In this document: positions 7,866 to 16,315 of the stretch, in pieces
Position numbering within the stretch: position 1 is the first letter of the stretch
How the letters are laid out: each line of letters opens with the position of its first letter
Assembly: GCF_008923205.2 (NCBI RefSeq)
Contig: NZ_WBMS02000030.1
Coordinates: 1 to 64,000 of the forward strand
Origin: Actinomadura physcomitrii
GTDB taxonomy: Bacteria > Actinomycetota > Actinomycetes > Streptosporangiales > Streptosporangiaceae
Length of the DNA stretch: 64,000 bases
Direction of reading: 5' to 3'
The notes under the pieces: generated by a model
Database searches by the model: none
Told to the model about the DNA's origin: nothing
The model's input: the letters and a program-made list of their open reading frames with translations, nothing else
Translations under genes and position numbers: made by a program

Positions 7866-8942
7866 ATGCGGCTTGATCTGTTCTCGGACGTGGCGGACCT
7901 GACGGCGGCGATCGTCGACATCGAGTCGGTGAGCGGTGCGGAGGGCCCCCTCGCGGACGCCGTCGAGGAGGCGCTGCGCGCGCTTCCGCACCTCGCGGTG
8001 GAACGCGACGGGAACAACGTGATCGCCCGCACGGACCTCGGCCGCGCCGAGCGGGTCGTCCTCGCCGGGCACCTCGACACCGTCCCGCTGAACGGCAACC
8101 TGCCGTCCCGCATGGAGGGCGACCGGCTCTACGGCTGCGGGACGACCGACATGAAGAGCGGCGTCGCCGTCGCGCTGCGCCTGGCCGCGACCGTGGCCGA
8201 GCCCACCCGCGACGTCACCTTCGTGTTCTACGAATGCGAGGAGATCGAGGCGGAGCGCAACGGGCTGCGGCGGCTCGCGGCGACCCGTCCCGAGCTGCTC
8301 GCCGGCGACTTCGCCGTGCTGATGGAGCCGACGGGCGCGCACATCGAGGGCGGATGCCAGGGCACCATGCGCATCGAGGTCACGGCGAAGGGCGAGAGGG
8401 CGCACAGCGCGCGCGCCTGGATGGGGTCCAACGCCATCCACACGGCCGGGCGGATCCTCGACGTCCTGCGCTCCTACGAGCCCACCCGTCCCGTGGTGGA
8501 CGGACTGGAGTACCACGAGGGCCTCAACGCGGTGTTCATCCAGGGAGGCGTCGCCGGAAACGTCATCCCGGACGAATGCGTCGTCACCGTCAACTACCGG
8601 TTCGCGCCCGACAAGTCCCTCGCCGAGGCGGAGGCGTACCTGCGCGAGGTGTTCGACGGCTTCGACGTGAAGGTGACCGACGCCGCGTCCGCCGCCCGGC
8701 CCGGCCTCACCCACCCGGCCGCCGCCGCGTTCGTGTCGTCCGTCGCGTCCGGCGGCACCGAGGTCCGCGCCAAGCTCGGCTGGACGGACGTGGCGCGCTT
8801 CGCCGAACTCGGCGTCCCCGCCGTCAACTACGGCCCCGGCGAGCCGACCCTCGCCCACACCAGGGACGAGTACGTGGAAATGCCGCTCATCGCGGCCTGC
8901 GAGCAGCGCCTTCGCACCTGGCTGACCATTCCGGATGCCTGA
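7866..8942 (+). CDS. dapE: succinyl-diaminopimelate desuccinylase (DapE)
   Basis: A 358-residue M20 metallopeptidase that removes the succinyl group from N-succinyl-L,L-diaminopimelate, a later step of the same pathway as dapD. Metal and catalytic motifs are visible: LAGHLDTVP (first His/Asp), YGCGTTDMKSG (bridging Asp), YECEEIEAE (catalytic Glu pair) and, near the end, VNYGPGEPTLAHTRDEYV. The lid domain spans about residues 170-280. ATG 7866 gives the usual length (M. tuberculosis DapE is about 354 aa). No ribosome binding site is apparent, so the transcript may be leaderless; the promoter must lie in the 22-bp gap or within the divergent transferase gene. Confidence 0.93.
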   Translation: MRLDLFSDVADLTAAIVDIESVSGAEGPLADAVEEALRALPHLAVERDGNNVIARTDLGRAERVVLAGHLDTVPLNGNLPSRMEGDRLYGCGTTDMKSGVAVALRLAATVAEPTRDVTFVFYECEEIEAERNGLRRLAATRPELLAGDFAVLMEPTGAHIEGGCQGTMRIEVTAKGERAHSARAWMGSNAIHTAGRILDVLRSYEPTRPVVDGLEYHEGLNAVFIQGGVAGNVIPDECVVTVNYRFAPDKSLAEAEAYLREVFDGFDVKVTDAASAARPGLTHPAAAAFVSSVASGGTEVRAKLGWTDVARFAELGVPAVNYGPGEPTLAHTRDEYVEMPLIAACEQRLRTWLTIPDA

Positions 8943-9038
8943 CGCCGGCGCGGCGGCATTCGCCCGCGCCCTCGACAAGAGGTGATCATTGCCGCACGAT
9001 TGAGGCGCGGAGGCGTCCGGCGGTCCAGCGGAGTGTCG

Positions 9039-9908
9039 ATGAAATCAGAGGGCACCGGGCCACTGCGGCCCGGCGATCCGGAGAACGTCGGCGGGTACGC
9101 GCTGGCGGGCCTGCTCGGCGAGGGCGGAATGGGGCAGGTCTTCCTCGGCCGGACCAGGGCGGGACGGCTCGTCGCCGTCAAGCTCATCCGCCCGGAATAT
9201 GCCAGGCAGGAGACGTTCCGGGAGCGTTTCGCGCGGGAGGTCGAGGCGGCGCGGAAGGTCGGCGGATTCCACACGGCCCTGGTCGTGGACGCCGATCCGC
9301 TCGCGCCCCGGCCGTGGATGGCGACGGCCTACATCCCCGGCCCATCCCTCCAGACGCACGTCGACGAGCACGGCGGGATGGACGCCGCGGACGTCAGGCG
9401 GATCGGCGCCCAGCTGGTCGAGGGCCTTTCCGCCATTCATGCGTGCGGCCTGGTCCACCGCGACCTCAAGCCGAGCAACGTCATTCTCGGTGAGGACGGC
9501 GCCCGCATCATCGATTTCGGCATCGCCCGCGCCGTGGACGCCCGCACCCTGACGGCGGCCGGGTCGATGATCGGCAGTTACGCGTACATGTCGCCGGAAC
9601 AGGTCCAGGGGGCGGAGGTCACCCCGGCCGGTGACGTGTTCAGCCTCGGCTCCGTCCTGGCCTTCATGGCCGGCGGAAAGGCGCCTTTCCGTGCGGAGAG
9701 CGTGCCCGGAATGGTCAACGGAATCGTCAACGGCGATCCCGACCTCACGGCCGTGCCCGATTCCTTGAAGAGCCGGTGCTGCGCAGGAGAGCGCTGCTCG
9801 CCGCCGGGGCGGCCGGAGTCCTCGCGGCGGTGCTCGTGCCCGTGGAGCTGCTGGGGGGCGAGCACGGGCATCCCAAGGGGAAGGCCACCGCGAAGCCCTC
9901 GGCCATGA
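9039..9908 (+). CDS. Ser/Thr protein kinase, C-terminal lobe lost by frameshifting deletion
   Basis: Residues 20-240 are a good Hanks-type kinase: LLGEGGMGQVFLG (P-loop), VAVKLI (Lys), VHRDLKPSNV (catalytic loop), IIDFGIARA (DFG) and YMSPEQVQG. The family continues with the rest of the C-lobe, a linker, a transmembrane segment and a WD40-like propeller. Here the frame stays kinase-like to VPDSLK (about 9770) and then becomes Cys/Pro/Arg junk (RCCAGERCSPPGRPESS) until 9908, while the propeller continues in another frame from 9776. Subdomains X-XI are missing, so activity is doubtful. ATG 9039 is behind GCGGAG. A sequencing error alone would not explain the missing lobe. Confidence 0.75.
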   Translation: MKSEGTGPLRPGDPENVGGYALAGLLGEGGMGQVFLGRTRAGRLVAVKLIRPEYARQETFRERFAREVEAARKVGGFHTALVVDADPLAPRPWMATAYIPGPSLQTHVDEHGGMDAADVRRIGAQLVEGLSAIHACGLVHRDLKPSNVILGEDGARIIDFGIARAVDARTLTAAGSMIGSYAYMSPEQVQGAEVTPAGDVFSLGSVLAFMAGGKAPFRAESVPGMVNGIVNGDPDLTAVPDSLKSRCCAGERCSPPGRPESSRRCSCPWSCWGASTGIPRGRPPRSPRP

Positions 9909-10921
9909 CGAGCCCGCGCCCGGCCACGATCCGGCGGACGCTCGTCGCGAAGGCCACGGGACATGTGGGCGCCGGCCTCACCGCCGCCGTCCTCAGCCCC
10001 GACGGGCGGCGCGTCGGCGTGTCCGACTTCGGCACCGTCCAGCTCTTGAACGCCGGGGACATGAGCGTCAGGAGCAGCTCCGTCCTGGGGTACGGACTGG
10101 ACGGGGTCGTTTACGGCCGGGACGGGAAGACGCTGCTCAAGTACGGCTTCGGCGGCCATCCCGAGAGAATCCTGCTGTGGCTCCTCGACGCGAACGGCCG
10201 CACGGTCAGATCGGTCGACGCACCCGGCTCGGCCTTCGAGCTCGGCTCCGCGGCCGTCAGCCCGGACGGCACCACGATGGCCTACACCTCCAAGAATCCG
10301 GACGGCCTGTCACTGCTCGGCTTCCCCGCGCTCCGGATCCGCAAGAGCGTGCCGAACCCTTCCGGGAACGGGACGGCCGCCGTCTTCAGTCCGGACGGCA
10401 GGACACTGGCGGTGGGAGGGGTGCCCCGTTGCTGGCCGACCTACCCGGAGGACGGCGGCCCGGTGTGCCTGGTGGACGCATCGACGCTCACCACCATCGC
10501 CACCGCGAGGATTCCCGGCCTCCTGACCTACTCGCTCGCCTTCAGCAGGGACGGCCGGACGCTGGCGGCCGTGGGCGGAGGGCAGGCCGGGGCGTTCATC
10601 GTGCTCATGGACGCCGCCACCCTGCGGACGATCGCACGCGTCAAGGCGCCCGGCGGTCTCGGTTCGACCGGGGCGGCCGTCGCCGGGTTCACCCCGGACG
10701 GGGAACTCCTCGCGGGCTGCACCGTCAACGGCAGGGTGCGGGCATGGCTGGTCCAGACCTCGACGCTGGCGACCGTCGCGACGGCCACCTTCGGGCCGTC
10801 CGCCGACGACGTGGAACCCTACCTGGACCTGTCGGCCGACGGCCGCAGGCTGCTCGCCGGCTACTCGGCGGAGGAGAGCAAGTCAGCCGTCGTCCGGATC
10901 TTCGAGATCGCGGACGGCTGA
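9776..10921 (+). CDS. membrane-anchored WD40/PQQ-like beta-propeller, detached half of a kinase gene
   Basis: A 381-residue frame from GTG 9776 begins with RRRALLAAGAAGVLAAVLVP, a basic-plus-hydrophobic membrane anchor, followed by blades with repeated SPDGRRVGV, SPDGTTMAY, SPDGRTLAV and SADGRRLLA motifs. In intact actinomycete homologues this segment is the extracellular sensor half of a Ser/Thr kinase. Here it is out of frame with the kinase. Weak GAAGAG before the GTG could permit separate translation, giving a surface propeller without a kinase. I treat the pair as one damaged gene that may still express both halves. Confidence 0.65.
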   Translation: MLRRRALLAAGAAGVLAAVLVPVELLGGEHGHPKGKATAKPSAMTSPRPATIRRTLVAKATGHVGAGLTAAVLSPDGRRVGVSDFGTVQLLNAGDMSVRSSSVLGYGLDGVVYGRDGKTLLKYGFGGHPERILLWLLDANGRTVRSVDAPGSAFELGSAAVSPDGTTMAYTSKNPDGLSLLGFPALRIRKSVPNPSGNGTAAVFSPDGRTLAVGGVPRCWPTYPEDGGPVCLVDASTLTTIATARIPGLLTYSLAFSRDGRTLAAVGGGQAGAFIVLMDAATLRTIARVKAPGGLGSTGAAVAGFTPDGELLAGCTVNGRVRAWLVQTSTLATVATATFGPSADDVEPYLDLSADGRRLLAGYSAEESKSAVVRIFEIADG

Positions 10922-11009
10922 TGGCCGGTAGCGGCACTGTCACCGTCCGGCCGCCGGACCGAACCGAAATCGGCGCCTTCCGGTCGGCGGGCCGCATTAC
11001 CGTGGCCCC

Positions 11010-11816
11010 ATGACACGCGAAGACAATCCCCGGACGCGCCGGCAGGGGCCGGCCATGCTGCGCGGACGCGCCGTTCCGCAGACCACCACCGACCAGCGGC
11101 TGCTGGACAGCCGAGGCCCCGCCGACTGGGTGCACGCCGACCCGTGGCGGGTGCTGCGGATCCAGGCGGAGTTCGTCGAGGGCTTCGGGCTGCTGGCCGA
11201 GCTGCCGAAGGCGGTCAGCGTCTTCGGCAGCGCCCGCACCAAGCCCGGCTCCGAGGAGTACGAGACGGCGGTGGACATCGGCGCCCGGCTGCACGAGGCC
11301 GGCTACGCGGTGATCACCGGCGGCGGCCCGGGGATCATGGAGGCGGCCAACAAGGGCTGCGACGAGAACGGCGGCCTGTCGGTCGGCCTCGGCATCGAGC
11401 TGCCGTTCGAGCAGAGGCTGAACGACCACCTCGACATCGGGCTGGAGTTCCGCTACTTCTTCGTCCGCAAGACGATGTTCGTCAAGTACTCGCAGGCGTT
11501 CGTGGTGCTGCCCGGCGGCTTCGGGACGCTGGACGAGCTGTTCGAGGCGATCACCCTCGTCCAGACCAAGAAGATCACCCGGTTCCCGATCGTGCTGGTC
11601 GGCACCGAGTTCTGGGGCGGGCTGATCGAGTGGGTCCGCACGACGATGCTGCCGTCCGGCAAGATCTCCCCCGAGGACATGGACCTGATCCACCTCACCG
11701 ACGACCCGGACGAGGTCGTCAAGATCGTCGTGGACGCGCACATCGAGGCCGAGCGGCGCCTGCAGGAGCAGGCCGCCGTCCAGGCCGCCGGCGAGACGGG
11801 CATCGACGGCACCTGA
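11010..11816 (+). CDS. LOG-family (TIGR00730) Rossmann-fold protein, long form
   Basis: A 268-residue protein of the lysine-decarboxylase-like fold. It carries the dinucleotide-type GGGPGIMEAANKG and the diagnostic PGGFGTLDELFE motif, with ARTKPGS and RKTMFVKYS in between. Members hydrolyse nucleoside 5'-monophosphates such as cytokinin riboside phosphates or AMP. An N-terminal extension of about 60 residues (to PWRVLRIQAEF) distinguishes this long form from the short one at 17586. It corresponds by position to the LOG gene of the mycobacterial dapE-tag interval. Ends 15 bp before a hairpin. Confidence 0.85.
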   Translation: MTREDNPRTRRQGPAMLRGRAVPQTTTDQRLLDSRGPADWVHADPWRVLRIQAEFVEGFGLLAELPKAVSVFGSARTKPGSEEYETAVDIGARLHEAGYAVITGGGPGIMEAANKGCDENGGLSVGLGIELPFEQRLNDHLDIGLEFRYFFVRKTMFVKYSQAFVVLPGGFGTLDELFEAITLVQTKKITRFPIVLVGTEFWGGLIEWVRTTMLPSGKISPEDMDLIHLTDDPDEVVKIVVDAHIEAERRLQEQAAVQAAGETGIDGT

Positions 11817-11831
11817 CGCACCCGCGCGTCG

Positions 11832-11862
11832 CGGTTCCCCTCCGCGGCACGGCGGGGAACCG
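11832..11862 (+). terminator. terminator hairpin between convergent genes
   Basis: Stem CGGTTCCCC (11832-11840) with GGGGAACCG (11854-11862), loop 13 nt. It lies between the LOG gene and the convergent SDR remnant. Confidence 0.6.
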
Positions 11863-11872
11863 GCCGCGGGCG

Positions 11873-12083
11873 TCAGGCGCCGAAGTAGTGGCCCTCGTCG
11901 AGGTCCGCGATGAGGCCCTGCTCGGCGGGGTGCCAGTCCAGCCGCTTGCGGGTGAGGTCGCTCGAGGCGGGGACGTCCATCGCGAAGATGCCGCCGACGA
12001 AGCCGAAGTGCCCGACGGCGTCCTGCGGCGGCAGTGACGTGACCGGCAGCCCCAGCCCGCGGCCGATGGCCCCGGCGATTGAC
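11873..12083 (-). pseudogene. C-terminal remnant of an NAD(P)-dependent SDR oxidoreductase
   Basis: The reverse frame ending at 11873-11875 encodes SIAGAIGRGLGLPVTSLPP, then HFGFVGGIFAMDVPASSDLT and a C-terminal GLIADLDEGHYF. This is the C-terminal fifth of the atypical/extended SDR family (NAD-dependent epimerase-like reductases). Upstream of about 12083 the match stops abruptly, with no Rossmann GxxGxxG or YxxxK and no start. The breakpoint coincides with the left end of the LysR remnant on the other strand. Confidence 0.72.
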
Positions 12084-12425
12084 ATCGCCGACGAGCCCCT
12101 GCCGCGGGTCGTCGGCGCGGACCCGGCCTGGAGCGCCTTCTGGCGGCTCGAGCCGCGGCCCGGCGGCCGCCCGGCGCCGGACGGCCCCGTCATGCGGGAC
12201 CTCGAGGACAGGTTCGAGTTCGTCGCCGCCGGTCAGACCGTCGCGATCACCGCCGGGGTCGGCGGCCACCGGCTGCGCCCCGACCTCGTCATGATCCCCC
12301 TGGAGGGGGTCGACCCGAGCCATGTCGTGCTCGCGATCCGCGCCGGCGAGCGGTCGGGCCTGCTCGCCGCCTTCCGCAAGTGCGCCGAGGCCCGCCTGAC
12401 CGGCCCACCCGCCGCGGGCCGCTAG
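12084..12425 (+). pseudogene. C-terminal remnant of a LysR-type regulator
   Basis: The forward frame reads IADEPLPRVVGADPAWSAFW, later RFEFVAAGQTVAITAG and PSHVVLAIRAGERSGLLAAF: the second half of a LysR substrate-binding domain, ending at TAG 12423-12425. The DNA-binding HTH and the first effector subdomain are absent. Together with the SDR remnant it shows that a divergent LysR/SDR pair lost its centre, including both promoters. Its end overlaps the stop of the intact SDR at 12422. Confidence 0.72.
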
Positions 12426-13177
12426 ACGAACACCATGCCGCCGTTGACGGTGAGGGTCTGGCCGGTGATGAACGCGGCACGGTCGGAGGCGAGGAACGCG
12501 ACGGCCTCGCCGATGTCGGCCGGCGCGCCGAAGTGGCCGAGCGGGACGCTCGCGGCGTAGGCGTCGCGGGCGTCCGGGCCGATGGAGTCGTGCCGGTCGG
12601 TCGGGATCCAGCCCGGCGCGACGGTGTTGACGGTGATCCCGTGCGGGCCGAGCTCGCGCGCCCAGCTGCGGGTGAGGCCGAGCTGCGCGGACTTGGCGGC
12701 GACGTAGGCGCTGGAGCGCGCCGGGCCCAGCGCGACGACGTCGGACCCGATCTGCACGATGCGCCCGAACCCGCGCTCCCGCATGCCCGGCACGGCCTTG
12801 CGGACGAGCAGCAGCGGGCTCTTGACGAAGAATTCGAGTTGATCGAGGACATCGCGCCAGCGCAGTTCCTCGACGGGCAGGTCCGGCTGCGGCCCGGTGG
12901 CGTTCAGCACCAGAATGTCGAGACTTCCGAACACGGCCACGACGCGGTCGTACAATTCTTCCACCGCGGCCTCGTCGGTGATGTCGGCACGGAACAGTTC
13001 GGCACGGCCACCGGCCTCGGTTATTCGCGCGCGCAGCGCCGCGGCGGCGGCTTCATCGCGCCGGTAATTGATCGCGACGCGCGCGCCGTCGCGGGCCAGC
13101 GCGGCCGAGATCGCGCCGCCGAGTCCGCGTGACGCGCCGGTCACCAGGGCCGTCCGCCGGCCGGATGCGCCGGTCAC
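12422..13177 (-). CDS. short-chain dehydrogenase/reductase (FabG-like)
   Basis: A 251-residue classical SDR: TGASRGLGGAIS cofactor motif, ADITDEAAVEEL, NATG, an active-site Ser (QIGSDVVALG) and SAYVAAKSAQLG with the Tyr-x3-Lys pair, ending GQTLTVNGGM. The likely reaction is NAD(P)H-dependent reduction of a ketone or 3-oxoacyl substrate; the substrate cannot be told from sequence. GTG 13177 is chosen because GGGAGG lies 7 nt upstream; the open frame extends further without support. It is divergent from the aminotransferase gene, separated by about 590 bp. Confidence 0.88.
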   Translation of the reverse strand: MTGASGRRTALVTGASRGLGGAISAALARDGARVAINYRRDEAAAAALRARITEAGGRAELFRADITDEAAVEELYDRVVAVFGSLDILVLNATGPQPDLPVEELRWRDVLDQLEFFVKSPLLLVRKAVPGMRERGFGRIVQIGSDVVALGPARSSAYVAAKSAQLGLTRSWARELGPHGITVNTVAPGWIPTDRHDSIGPDARDAYAASVPLGHFGAPADIGEAVAFLASDRAAFITGQTLTVNGGMVFV

Positions 13178-13770
13178 CGGGCAGCCTCCCGCATCCGTCC
13201 CGCCACCTCGCCACCGTCCGCAAGTTGTCGTGATCATGGCTCTCACCGGCGCTGACGCGGCCCGGGCGGCCGCGCGCCCGCACCGGTGCGCGCCGCGGCG
13301 GGCGCCGGTGCGCACCGCCGTCGCCGTTACCGTACCCGCGCCCGGTGCGGGCATGCCGTGCGCCGCTCGCCCGGCCTTTTCCCTCTTGCTCCGATCCCGC
13401 GCGACATCGGGTGATATTTCCCTTGGACCGTCGAATGCAATATCAAGGCTTTACCTAACGCACTGTTTTGGCGGCGACCGCCGTCGGTGGGTTACCATCT
13501 TCTTCCCTGACGTCGATACCGCTCGGGATCTGAGCTCAATTAACATCGGAGCACGGGCCGCACCGATGAGCTTTCTCGGTAGGCCGCGCCCCGTCATACC
13601 TTCAAACGAGATTTACCTTCGCCGGTCGATGCCGCCGTGTTCCGCGGGTCGCCGGGCTCCGGCGACGCATTGGCGCGGACCGTCCGCGGTCCCGCATGGG
13701 GGGGCCGCGCGCCGGTCAGACCAATGACGAGCACAGAGCAATGTCGATCACGGACCAAGGGAGAAGTGCC
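13178..13770. other. divergent regulatory region upstream of the aminotransferase
   Basis: Nearly 600 bp without a supported gene. The part from 13430 to 13620 is markedly AT-richer than its flanks (for example GCAATATCAAGGCTTTACC and CAATTAACATCGG), typical of a promoter region between divergent genes. I could not single out a reliable -35/-10 pair. Confidence 0.4.
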
Positions 13771-15003
13771 ATGACGTACGTGGTGCCTTACAGCGGCATC
13801 TCGAACCGGCTGGGCGAGGAGGAGATCAAGGCCGTCGGCGAGGCGCTGCGGCAGGACACGCTGGCGATGGGCCCGCGCGGCAAGGAGTTCGAGCGGCTGC
13901 TCGCCGAGCGGCTCGGCTCGCCGCACGCCCAGGCGACCAGCTCGTGCACGACCGCGCTGTTCCTCGCGGCGCAGGTGCTCGAGCTCCAGCCCGGCGACGA
14001 GGTGATCACCACCCCACAGACGTTCTGGGTGACGACCTGGCCGCTGCAGGCGCGCGGCGTCGTCGTCAAGTTCGCCGACATCGACCCCGACACGCTCAAC
14101 ATCGACCCGACGACGATCGAGCCGCTCGTCACCGAGAAGACCAGATCGATCTGGGTCGTGCACTTCGGCGGCCAGGCCGTCGACATGGACCCGGTGATGG
14201 AGATCGCGCAGCGGCACGGACTCACCGTCGTCGAGGACTGCGCGCACGCCGCCGGCGCCACCTACAAGGGGCGCGCCCTCGGCACCATCGGCGACATCGG
14301 CTGCTTCAGCTTCCACTCGCTGAAGAACATGACCACCGGCGAGGGCGGCGCGTTCGTCACCCGCCACGACCGCTACGCCGAGATGGCGCGCGCGCTCGGC
14401 ACCATCCACAACTACGGCGAGATGGTCGAGCGCGGCGACCAGCGCATCGGCCCGCACGCGCAGCCCGCGTACTACAAGGACGCGCACGTGCTCAGGTCGT
14501 ACACCCACGACTACGCCGGCGGCCGCTACCTCGTCGGCAACAACTTCCGGATGAGCGAGCTGTCCGCCGCGCTCGGCATCGTCCAGCTCGGCAAGATCGA
14601 CCGGCTGAACGGGCGCCGGCGGGAGATCGCGCACCGGCTCGACGACGGGCTCAACGGGATCCGCGGCATCGGCGTCCAGTCCGAGAAGCCGTTCGCCCAC
14701 CACGTCTACCACCTCTACACGTGCTTCTACGACCCCGGGGTCGTCGGCGCCCCGAAGGACGACTTCATCCGCCATCTGCAGGAAAAGGAGGGAATCGAGA
14801 TCGTCATCCGGTACTTCCCGATCCACCTGCTCCCGGAGTTCCGGGCGCTCGGACACCGCTACGGGGAGTGCCCGGTCGCCGAGAAGACCTACTTCGAGCA
14901 CCAGATCCAGCTGCCCATCTACGACCACCTCACCGACGCGCAGGTGGAGCACATGATCGCCGCGGTGCGCCGCGGCGTCGCCGAACTCGGCGGGGGCCGC
15001 TGA
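13771..15003 (+). CDS. DegT/DnrJ/EryC1/StrS aminotransferase
   Basis: A 410-residue PLP-dependent sugar aminotransferase fold. The internal-aldimine lysine is in FSFHSLKNMTTGEGG (about residue 184), preceded by VVEDCAHAAGATYKG; PGDEVITTPQTFWVTTWP and NFRMSELSAALGIVQLGKID are further family blocks. These enzymes transaminate keto-sugars or inositol derivatives during synthesis of amino sugars, cell-surface glycans or antibiotics. Start ATG 13771 has AAGGGAG about 9 nt upstream; an upstream in-frame ATG at 13741 lacks such a site. It is followed by an epimerase and a transporter, suggesting a small sugar-modification pathway. Confidence 0.92.
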   Translation: MTYVVPYSGISNRLGEEEIKAVGEALRQDTLAMGPRGKEFERLLAERLGSPHAQATSSCTTALFLAAQVLELQPGDEVITTPQTFWVTTWPLQARGVVVKFADIDPDTLNIDPTTIEPLVTEKTRSIWVVHFGGQAVDMDPVMEIAQRHGLTVVEDCAHAAGATYKGRALGTIGDIGCFSFHSLKNMTTGEGGAFVTRHDRYAEMARALGTIHNYGEMVERGDQRIGPHAQPAYYKDAHVLRSYTHDYAGGRYLVGNNFRMSELSAALGIVQLGKIDRLNGRRREIAHRLDDGLNGIRGIGVQSEKPFAHHVYHLYTCFYDPGVVGAPKDDFIRHLQEKEGIEIVIRYFPIHLLPEFRALGHRYGECPVAEKTYFEHQIQLPIYDHLTDAQVEHMIAAVRRGVAELGGGR

Positions 15004-15077
15004 CCCGGCCCCGCGCGTCCGCAAACCCAACCCCCTCGTGCGCCCGGCAGGGTGCACATGACGTCTGGAGCCTCACC

Positions 15078-16082
15078 ATGGGCAAGACATCGAACGGTTC
15101 ACGCCCCCAGGGCAAGGTCGTCGCCGTCACCGGCGGTTCCGGCTTCGTCGGGAGCAACCTCGTGGCCCGGCTCGTCGAGGACGGCCACCAGGTCGCGATC
15201 GTCGACCTCGCCACGCCCGCGCCGGAGCTGGCCGCCCTCCCGGGCGTCCAGCACCGGCGCGCGGACCTGCGCGACTACGGTGAGACGCTGCTCGCGCTGC
15301 GCGACGTCGACACCGTCTACCACCTGGCCGGCAACGCCAGCGGCACGCTGTCGGTCGAGCGGCCGAGGTTCGACTTCCAGATCAACGGCCTCGGCACCTG
15401 CAACGTCGGCAACGCCTGCGCCGAGGAGGGCGTCCGGCGGCTGGTGTACATGTCCTCGGCGATCGTCTACGGCACCCCGCAGACGTTCCCGATGACCGAG
15501 GAGCACCCGATCGCGCCGTTCCTGCCGTACGGGGCGTCCAAGCTGTCCGGCGAGCTGACGCTGCGCAGCCTGCACGACGCCCTCGGGCTGCAGGTGATGA
15601 TCGCCCGGTCGTTCGTCGTGTACGGGCCCGGCGAGGACCCGCGCACCGCCGGCGGGGAGGTGTCGCAGTTCCTGCGCTGGCAGCTGAACGAGCTGCCGAT
15701 CCCCGTCGTCGGCGACATCGACCGCAAGACCCGCGACTTCGTGCACGTCTCGGACGTGTGCTCGGCCCTGATCACCATGGCCGAGAACGGGGTGCCCGGG
15801 GAGATCTACAACATGGGCAGCGGACGCGAGGTCTCCATGCGGGGCCTCGCCGACGCCGTCGCGGTCGCCACCGGCAAGCCGTCCCGGCTGAAGCCGGACG
15901 AGTCGGAGCTGGCCGACAGCTTCCGGCTGGTGGCCGACATCTCCAAGCTGCGCGGCATCGGGTACGAGCCGAAGATCACGCTCGCGGCGGGGCTGAAGTC
16001 GCTCGCCGAGCACCTCGGCCCGTTCCCCGAACTGCCCAGTGTGACGGTCGCGTTCAGCCGCGAGCCGGCCGTCCGGACGTGA
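15078..16082 (+). CDS. NAD-dependent epimerase/dehydratase (extended SDR)
   Basis: A 334-residue extended SDR with the cofactor loop TGGSGFVGSNLV near the N-terminus, VYHLAGNASG, the active-site Ser in MSSAIVYG and the catalytic YGASK pair, then RSFVVYGPGEDPRT and RDFVHVSDVCSAL, as in UDP-glucose 4-epimerases and dTDP-glucose dehydratases. It probably acts on a nucleotide sugar that the upstream aminotransferase converts further. Start ATG 15078 is behind TGGAG. The 74-bp gap to the aminotransferase and same strand suggest one operon. Confidence 0.9.
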   Translation: MGKTSNGSRPQGKVVAVTGGSGFVGSNLVARLVEDGHQVAIVDLATPAPELAALPGVQHRRADLRDYGETLLALRDVDTVYHLAGNASGTLSVERPRFDFQINGLGTCNVGNACAEEGVRRLVYMSSAIVYGTPQTFPMTEEHPIAPFLPYGASKLSGELTLRSLHDALGLQVMIARSFVVYGPGEDPRTAGGEVSQFLRWQLNELPIPVVGDIDRKTRDFVHVSDVCSALITMAENGVPGEIYNMGSGREVSMRGLADAVAVATGKPSRLKPDESELADSFRLVADISKLRGIGYEPKITLAAGLKSLAEHLGPFPELPSVTVAFSREPAVRT

Positions 16083-16114
16083 GCGCCGCCCCACCGGCGT
16101 CCGCGCCGGAGCCG

Positions 16115-16144
16115 GCCCGCCCGGCATGCGCCCGCCCGGCATGC
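16115..16144. repeat. perfect 15-bp tandem duplication
   Basis: GCCCGCCCGGCATGC occurs twice head to tail (16115-16129 and 16130-16144) in the gap between the epimerase and the MFS gene. Each unit contains GCATGC. It is probably replication slippage; no function is evident. Confidence 0.8.
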
Positions 16145-16315
16145 CTCCGACCGGCGTAGGAACGTTCCAGGACAGTCGCTCCCGATGGCCCGCGCGAGCG
16201 TGCCCGGCACCGGCCGGGCCGCCGATCGCGCGGGCCCTCGGTTCGAGCCCGCGCGCCGCCGCGCCCGGCGGCCCCACGGGCGGAGCACCGCATCCACACC
16301 CCAGGGGAGTCGAGC

